From the NCBI RefSeq assembly GCF_945277285.1, contig NZ_CALYPR010000003.1, forward strand, positions 186,001-250,000: a stretch of 64,000 nt of DNA. The letters are read 5' to 3'. Below the pieces are notes generated by a model. The model was not told the origin of the DNA and made no database searches. It worked only from the letters and a program-made list of their open reading frames with translations. Position 1 is the stretch's first letter, and each line of letters begins with the position of its first letter. Positions 58,744-64,000 of this stretch are shown one piece after another. The stretch is from an uncultured Bartonella sp. GTDB lineage: Bacteria > Pseudomonadota > Alphaproteobacteria > Rhizobiales > Rhizobiaceae. The translations under genes were made by a program, and so were the position numbers.

Positions 58744-58972
58744 AAGATTGGTTTTTCCGTGACAAGAGCTTCAACTATCGCTATGTCAGGTTAAAAGCTG
58801 ATATTGATATGGTTGGATATCCCATGCGAGAGAAATTTTATATAACGACACCGATTTTTTATCCAAATGGCAATCCTCATATAGGGCATGCCTACAATGC
58901 CATTGCGACAGATACAATGGCCCGTTTCCAACGTGCCAATGGTAAGGAAGTCTTTTTCCTTTCCGGCACCGA
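58707..58972 (+). repeat. 266-bp tandem direct repeat, copy 2
   Basis: Second copy, joined head-to-tail to copy 1. It begins with the duplicated HolB tail codons (without the rest of holB) and ends inside the intact metG. Lack of any divergence between copies implies a very recent event or gene conversion, or an assembly artefact. Confidence 0.95.
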
Positions 58973-60371
58973 CGAGCATGGTTTAAAGATGCAGCAAACT
59001 GCTGAAAAACAGGGGCTCACACCATTGGAATTAGCTAATCGTAATAGTGCTATTTTCCAAAAAATGTTAAAAACACTCAATATTTCTAATGATGATTTTA
59101 TTCGAACAACCGAAAAACGCCATTATGACGCCTGTCAGGCTATTTGGAGAATGATGGAGGCAAATGGCGATATTTATCTTGATCGCTATTCGGGTTGGTA
59201 TTCGGTTCGTCAAGAAGCCTATTATGACGAAAGTGATACTGAAGTTGGCGAAGACGGTGTTCGCCGTGAAAAAGAAGTAGGCTCACCTGTTGAATGGAAC
59301 GAGGAGGAAAGCTATTTTTTCCGCCTTTCCAATTATGGTGATCGCCTACTTGAATTTTACCAAAAACATCCGGACTTTATCGGACCAAATGAACGGCGAA
59401 ACGAAATTATCAGTTTTGTGAAGTCCGGTCTCAAGGATCTTTCAATATCACGCACAACATTTAATTGGGGCATTCCTGTACCTGGCAATCCAAAACACGT
59501 CATGTATGTATGGGTTGATGCTTTGACCAATTATCTGACAGCAACGGGTTTTCCAAAAAAAGACACTCCTAGGTCGGATTTTTGGCCCGCCAATGCCCAC
59601 ATTATCGGAAAGGATATTATCCGCTTTCATGCAATTTATTGGCCGGCATTTCTCATGTCTGCTGGCATTGCGTTACCCAAACGTGTTTTTGCACACGGTT
59701 TTTTATTGAACCGCGGAGAAAAAATGTCAAAGTCCGTAGGAAATGTGATTGATCCGTTCAAAATGGTTGAACATTACGGCCTTGACCAAGTGCGCTATTT
59801 CTTTTTGCGCGAGGTTCCTTTTGGTCAGGATGGCAGCTATAGCCATGATGCCATTGTCAACCGCACAAATGCCGATCTAGCCAATGACCTAGGTAATCTT
59901 GCGCAAAGATCGCTTTCAATGATTATGAAAAACTGTGAAAGTCGTGTGCCTGCTCCTGCGCAATTTTTAATGCAAGATAACGAACTCTTAAAAAAGTGCC
60001 AAAATGCGCTTAAAACGGCGCGTGAAACAATGGCGAAGCAAGCGCCGCATCTGGCCCTTTCAGCTATTTTTGCAGTCATCGCAGATGCAAATCGTTATTT
60101 TGCTACTGAAGAACCTTGGGCGTTACGGAAAACGAATTTTGAACGTTTTTCAACGGTTCTCTATGTAACAGTCGAAGTGCTAAGACAGGTTGGCATTATG
60201 CTGTGTCCTTTCATTCCACAATCGGCTTCGAAATTGCTTGATTTACTTGCCGTTTCTGAGGATGAGCGTCTGCTGGATGACATTATCAATCGAAAAATTC
60301 AGCCCGAAACAAAACTGCCGGAGCCTCAACCTATATTTCCCCGTTATGTTCCGACAGAAGACGAAGATTGA
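58809..60371 (+). CDS. metG: Methionyl-tRNA synthetase
   Basis: MetG charges tRNA-Met. 520 residues from ATG 58809, or 515 from ATG 58824 ([16 protein letters not shown]), the start seen in relatives. Class I motifs: HIGH in PHIGHAYNA and KMSKS in [16 protein letters not shown]. The zinc-knuckle cysteines of E. coli MetG are absent, as in the short alphaproteobacterial type, and there is no C-terminal tRNA-binding EMAP domain. The 5' 164 bases of the gene lie within repeat copy 2, so its promoter/leader is duplicated DNA. The stop is 2 bp before the tatD ATG. Confidence 0.95.
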   Translation: MVGYPMREKFYITTPIFYPNGNPHIGHAYNAIATDTMARFQRANGKEVFFLSGTDEHGLKMQQTAEKQGLTPLELANRNSAIFQKMLKTLNISNDDFIRTTEKRHYDACQAIWRMMEANGDIYLDRYSGWYSVRQEAYYDESDTEVGEDGVRREKEVGSPVEWNEEESYFFRLSNYGDRLLEFYQKHPDFIGPNERRNEIISFVKSGLKDLSISRTTFNWGIPVPGNPKHVMYVWVDALTNYLTATGFPKKDTPRSDFWPANAHIIGKDIIRFHAIYWPAFLMSAGIALPKRVFAHGFLLNRGEKMSKSVGNVIDPFKMVEHYGLDQVRYFFLREVPFGQDGSYSHDAIVNRTNADLANDLGNLAQRSLSMIMKNCESRVPAPAQFLMQDNELLKKCQNALKTARETMAKQAPHLALSAIFAVIADANRYFATEEPWALRKTNFERFSTVLYVTVEVLRQVGIMLCPFIPQSASKLLDLLAVSEDERLLDDIINRKIQPETKLPEPQPIFPRYVPTEDED

Positions 60372-60373
60372 TC

Positions 60374-61147
60374 ATGCTGGTCGATACGCATTGCCATCTC
60401 GATTGTGAAAATTTTGCCCAAGAGCTTGATGCTGTTATCGCGCGTGCCCATGACGCTGGTGTGAAACGAATGGTAACAATTTCAACGCTTGTTCGTGACA
60501 TGAACCGGTTGCTAGATATAAGCAACCGTTATGAGGATGTCTTTTGCTCGGTTGGTACTCATCCAAGTTCTTCCCACGACGAAAATACAACAACAGCCGA
60601 AACTCTTCTTGATTTTGCCCAAAAACCTAAAGTCATTGCAATTGGTGAAGTCGGACTTGATTATCATTATAATGACGCCAGCCCGAAAGAGCAAAAGAGA
60701 AATTTTCTCGAGCATATTCTTGCCGCGCGTGAAAGCCAGCTACCTCTAGTCATTCATACGCGTGATGCAGATGATGATACGGGTAACATTCTTTTTGAAG
60801 AAACGAAAAAGGGGGCTTTTCCATTCATTTTGCATAGTTTTTCATCGGGCCAAAAACTGGCAAATATTGCACTCGAACTCGGTGGTTATATCTCGTTTTC
60901 CGGAATATTAACGTTTAAAAGTGCAGAAAATGTTAGAGAAATTGCAAAAACTGTGCCGATTGAACGGGTTCTGGTAGAAACTGATGCACCTTATCTTGCA
61001 CCGGTTCCCTTGCGTGGTAAGATGAATGAACCTTCCTTTGTCAAACAGACCGCTTTAGTATTAGCGAAAGTGCTTGGAGTCGCTTTTGATGACTTAGCCA
61101 AGCAGACAACAGAAAACGCATTTCGTGTTTTTTCAAAGATGAAATAG
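60374..61147 (+). CDS. tatD: TatD-family metal-dependent hydrolase
   Basis: 257 residues from ATG 60374 (MLVDTHCHLDCENF); a TTG two codons earlier is unlikely. TatD-family metal ligands are visible in VDTHCHLD, GEVGLDYHY, LVIHTRDADDDTG, LHSFSSGQ and VETDAPYLAP. TatD proteins act as 3'-5' DNA exonucleases or deoxyribonucleases in repair and are not part of Tat export. Follows metG by 2 bp and precedes the MBL gene by 10 bp: the metG-tatD-MBL order is common in alphaproteobacteria. Confidence 0.93.
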   Translation: MLVDTHCHLDCENFAQELDAVIARAHDAGVKRMVTISTLVRDMNRLLDISNRYEDVFCSVGTHPSSSHDENTTTAETLLDFAQKPKVIAIGEVGLDYHYNDASPKEQKRNFLEHILAARESQLPLVIHTRDADDDTGNILFEETKKGAFPFILHSFSSGQKLANIALELGGYISFSGILTFKSAENVREIAKTVPIERVLVETDAPYLAPVPLRGKMNEPSFVKQTALVLAKVLGVAFDDLAKQTTENAFRVFSKMK

Positions 61148-61157
61148 GACAAGTTTC

Positions 61158-61970
61158 ATGTCAGATCGCTACAAGTTTACAATACTTGGTTGCGGCTCTT
61201 CGCCGGGGGTTCCTCGTGCAAATGGCGATTGGGGTGTTTGTAACCCCGATAATCCGAAGAACTATCGTTATCGCGCATCCCTTTTAATTGAACGTATCGG
61301 AGAAAACGGTGGTCGTACCACTGTTGTTGTTGATACCGGCCCTGATTTTCGCTCTCAAATGATAGACCATGACGTGCGCGAAATAACCTCTGTTGTCTAT
61401 ACCCACCCGCATGCCGACCATATTCATGGCATTGACGATCTTAGAACCTATGCGATCAGCCAGCACCACCTCATGAATATCTATGCAGATGATGAAACAT
61501 TTAAAAGACTCGATGAGGCATTCGGCTATTGTTTCCAGACACCAAAAGGATCCAATTATCCGCCCATATTGCACCGGATTAAAATTACACCTTACGAACA
61601 ATTTACAATTGAAGGGACGGGTGGGCCGATTACACTTTTTCCTGTTTTACAGGTACATGGCGATATCCATTCACTAGGTTTTAGAATTGGCAATATCGCT
61701 TATTGCACTGATGTGAACGCGTTTTTTGATGAAACACCGCAATATCTTAAAAATCTTAATGTGTTGATTATCGGCGCTCTGCAATATCGGCCGCATCCAA
61801 GCCATTTTTCTGTCGATCAGGCCGTTGAATGGGGGAAAAAACTTAATGCAAAAAGAGTGATTTTAACACATATGCATATTGCCTTGGATTATGATGAAGT
61901 CATGAAATACACTCCCGAAAATGTCGAACCGGGCTACCAAGGGTTAACATTTGAAGTTAATGCCAATTAG
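61158..61970 (+). CDS. MBL-fold metal-dependent hydrolase, PhnP-like
   Basis: 270 residues of the metallo-beta-lactamase fold. The zinc motif is VVYTHPHADHIHGIDDLR (HxHxDH), with upstream GCGSSPGVPRANGDWGVCNP and downstream VILTHMHIALDYDE ligands. The opening GCGSS-PGVPR segment is typical of PhnP-like phosphodiesterases. Substrate is unknown; candidates are cyclic phosphodiesters. Last gene of the metG-tatD-MBL unit. Confidence 0.88.
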   Translation: MSDRYKFTILGCGSSPGVPRANGDWGVCNPDNPKNYRYRASLLIERIGENGGRTTVVVDTGPDFRSQMIDHDVREITSVVYTHPHADHIHGIDDLRTYAISQHHLMNIYADDETFKRLDEAFGYCFQTPKGSNYPPILHRIKITPYEQFTIEGTGGPITLFPVLQVHGDIHSLGFRIGNIAYCTDVNAFFDETPQYLKNLNVLIIGALQYRPHPSHFSVDQAVEWGKKLNAKRVILTHMHIALDYDEVMKYTPENVEPGYQGLTFEVNAN

Positions 61971-62603
61971 TTTTTTTAACTTCACTATTAATTCAGCTTA
62001 CAAACTTTTGGGATAACGGGGCATCAAGAATAGTGTTTTTAGCGGTTTTGCATTTTTTAATTCAAGAAATTTCTGCCATTTGTGATAAAAAATTGATACT
62101 TGATATTTAAATAGTTTCAGGAAAATACTCGTAGGCTCGAATACTCTCTAAAATATTGCGCGCCAAAAATCTCCCGCCGTAAACCTACGGTTTAAGGTAA
62201 TAACGTTGCTCCTTGCCATTTTTCCGGACGTTTCTATCCTGCTGAAAATTAAAGGAGCTGTATTAGCCGAAAGAACTCCTTTGACCGAAATCTGGCAACA
62301 ACAGGTATCGTGCTGCTTGGTACACATATCGTACTGATCATTGAAAAAAATATCACCGTTTACGGTAAGTGATCTGGTGCCCCCCCGATAAAACAGTAAG
62401 CCAAATTTAAAGGTATGACCAATGGCACAAATCGGTCATTTCAAATCACTATCGGGATAAAGCTTTTTTGAAAAATGTTGGTTTCAAACGCTAATGAAAG
62501 GGCTTTTCATTGCCATACCTTGCCGACAAACTTCTATATTTTTTTCAATTGCAAACTTGATTATTTTTATATAGTTTACACCCTAAAATAAAATGAGGGT
62601 GAC
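61971..62603. other. Long intergenic region before the ABC importer
   Basis: 633 bp. The plus strand has no gene. The minus strand carries an unusually open frame interrupted by one stop (separate entry). The importer promoter is expected near the right end, where the sequence is very AT-rich. No cobalamin-riboswitch core or clear iron-box could be identified by eye. Confidence 0.5.
61998..62435 (-). pseudogene. Possible decayed reading frame (145 codons, one internal TAG)
   Basis: On the minus strand, 95 codons are open from 62435 to a TAG at 62148-62150, then 49 more codons in the same frame to TAA at 61998-62000. The first part includes DQYDMCTKQHDTCCCQISVK and has a varied, protein-like composition; the second is basic and aromatic. 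There is no convincing start codon or ribosome-binding site. I do not recognise it; it may be the remnant of a gene or chance. Confidence 0.18.
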
Positions 62604-63404
62604 ATGAAACTTGACTTGCAAAACGTCAAATCGGGATATGGCAGGAAGACAATTTTGCATGATATTTCGGTCAATTTTGTTCAAGGGCACGTCACAGCAC
62701 TTATCGGCCAAAACGGGTGCGGAAAATCTACACTTCTCAAGACCATTATGGGATTTATTGACCTTCAATGTGGCTCAATCACTTTGGGTAATGTCGACAT
62801 TCGAAAATTTCACCGCAAAAAGCTTGCGCAATTGATTTCCTATCTGCCACAAGAAAGCTACTGTCCGGACTACCTTACTTTAGGCCAACTTATCGAGCTT
62901 TCGTCGTATACGCGACAATCACTGTTTTCAGGCCCGTCATCTGAAGACCGTCAATATTTTCATGAAGTGCTCGAGATCGTCGGTTTAGCTGACAAGGCGC
63001 ATATTCCCGTCAATATGCTCTCGGGTGGGCAAAAGCAAAGAGCCTGGATTGCTTTAGTTCTGGCTCAGAAAACCGATATGATTCTGCTTGATGAACCGGT
63101 CAATCATCTTGATGTCAAATATCAATATTCGATTTTAAAACTCATTCGCGAATTGAGTACCAAACTAAGAAAAACAATCATCGTCGTTCTTCATGATATC
63201 AATCTGGCAACCTATTTTGCCGATTATGTTGTCATGTTGAAAAAAGGCCAAATTTACGCCCACGGATCAACGCAAGACATTGTCACTCAGGAAAACTTGC
63301 AACAGGTTTTTGATATTCCGTCTGAATTGTTTGTCCACAATGGCCACCTCATTTGCCAACCTTATCCGGATTGCACTCAATCCGTTCGATATATGGAAGA
63401 CTGA
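62604..63404 (+). CDS. Iron-siderophore/heme-type ABC transporter ATPase (FecE/FepC family)
   Basis: 266 residues of the FecE/FepC/BtuD family, the ATPase of type II importers for siderophores, heme or cobalamin. Walker A is GQNGCGKSTLLKTIMG, the signature is MLSGGQKQRAWIALVLAQ, Walker B is MILLDEPVNHLDV, and the H-loop is VVLHDINLATYF. ATG follows gagggtga. The FecCD-type permease starts 1 bp after the stop. The substrate cannot be told from the ATPase; ferric siderophore is the commonest. Confidence 0.88.
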   Translation: MKLDLQNVKSGYGRKTILHDISVNFVQGHVTALIGQNGCGKSTLLKTIMGFIDLQCGSITLGNVDIRKFHRKKLAQLISYLPQESYCPDYLTLGQLIELSSYTRQSLFSGPSSEDRQYFHEVLEIVGLADKAHIPVNMLSGGQKQRAWIALVLAQKTDMILLDEPVNHLDVKYQYSILKLIRELSTKLRKTIIVVLHDINLATYFADYVVMLKKGQIYAHGSTQDIVTQENLQQVFDIPSELFVHNGHLICQPYPDCTQSVRYMED

Positions 63405-63405
63405 C

Positions 63406-64000
63406 ATGAATTTTTCCAAATTCTGGGTGCCCGGTTTTTTATTATTATTTGTTACTTTCTATCTTAGCATAGCATGGGGAGGGACTTTATCGTCTCCATC
63501 GGATGTCTTTCATGTATTGATCTCGCAAAAGCCTGATGGATATGAACAGGCATCCATTCTTTATCAAAGATTTCCACGCGCAATCATTGCCGTTTACGCC
63601 GGACTTATAATGGCAAGCTCGGGTCTCGTATTTCAAGGACTTATACGAAATCCGCTTGCTTCGCCTTCTTCCCTCGGCATTAATGCCGGAGCAACGCTTT
63701 TTGTTGTAGGCAGCGCCTTAATATTTCAGGCAAATCTGGCAGAGCAGGGGGTAGCTGCTCTAGGAGGCGGGCTTTTCGGTTTTATTCTTTGCACAATTAT
63801 CGCCCGTTTTGTGAGCGGCAATGAAAAAACCATGGGACTTATGCTGATTTTGTCGGGATCACTTGTGACCATGTTACTCATAGGTCTAAGCAATGCACTT
63901 CTGCTTTCCTATGCCGACCGAAGAAGCGAATTTCTTTCATGGATTGCGGGCAATATCAACCACGCTTATATTAATCGCCTTTATCAATTCTGGTGGATCG
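63406..64000 (+). CDS. FecCD-family iron ABC transporter permease (3' end cut off by window)
   Basis: ATG 63406 begins MNFSKFWVPGFLLLFVTFYL; the frame is open to the window end (198 codons of about 330 expected). Diagnostic FecCD/BtuC segments are RFPRAIIAVYAGLIMASSGL, FQGLIRNPLASPSSLGINAG and ILSGSLVTMLLIGLSNALLL. It forms the membrane channel for the ATPase encoded just upstream. The binding protein and any further permease would lie beyond the window. Confidence 0.9.
   Translation, partial: MNFSKFWVPGFLLLFVTFYLSIAWGGTLSSPSDVFHVLISQKPDGYEQASILYQRFPRAIIAVYAGLIMASSGLVFQGLIRNPLASPSSLGINAGATLFVVGSALIFQANLAEQGVAALGGGLFGFILCTIIARFVSGNEKTMGLMLILSGSLVTMLLIGLSNALLLSYADRRSEFLSWIAGNINHAYINRLYQFWWI

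Overview
The window reads as ordinary chromosome of an alphaproteobacterium of the Hyphomicrobiales, most likely Bartonellaceae. Support comes from an IalB-family protein, a DivK single-domain regulator, a short prolyl-tRNA synthetase of the alphaproteobacterial type, the 14-gene nuo operon followed by birA, rnj, proS and lolCD, and a moderately AT-rich composition. The genus is inference. A retained O-acetylhomoserine sulfhydrylase (metY) and an azlCD exporter fit an environmental or insect-associated lineage better than a strongly reduced blood-borne one.

Layout. 1-5007: suf operon for Fe-S cluster assembly (sufB truncated by the window edge, then sufC, sufD, sufS, sufT). 5036-8117: dinB with a DUF3572 gene, divK, and the ribosomal pair rplM-rpsI. 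8118-12141: long AT-rich gap, metY, recJ. 12485-19318: parE, a four-gene glycan-modification block (GT2 glycosyltransferase, ChbG/YdjC deacetylase, GtrA flippase, GtrII-like glucosyltransferase) and lipB. 19733-21857: two TPM-domain genes and lemA. 22304-22696: tRNA-Val and tRNA-Asp. 23192-37981: nuoA-nuoN (respiratory complex I) with an unrecognised 104-codon gene between nuoC and nuoD. 37987-49119: birA, rnj, proS, lolC, lolD, azlCD, sdhE, mfd. 49183-53642: DsbA-family oxidoreductase, YejA-like binding protein, IalB-family protein, gpt. 53960-61970: tRNA-Lys, rlpA, a D,D-carboxypeptidase-like gene, tmk, holB, metG, tatD, an MBL-fold hydrolase. 62604-64000: ATPase and partial permease of an iron-siderophore-type ABC importer.

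How it fits together. The suf genes supply the Fe-S clusters needed by NuoB, E, F, G and I; lipB and sdhE serve other central-metabolism cofactors. LolCD, RlpA, the DacC-like protein, the gtr block and IalB concern the envelope. DivK and two perfect TTAA-N7-TTAA sites before rlpA point to CtrA-type cell-cycle control.

The most unusual items are: a perfect 266-bp tandem duplication across the holB/metG junction, which creates a truncated metG start fused to the HolB tail; a D,D-carboxypeptidase homologue whose SxN and KTG motifs are altered; paired CtrA-like boxes before rlpA; the compact gtr-like block coupled to lipB; and several decayed reading frames and long perfect inverted repeats in the intergenic DNA. 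I found no phage, insertion sequence, CRISPR array or obviously new defence system.
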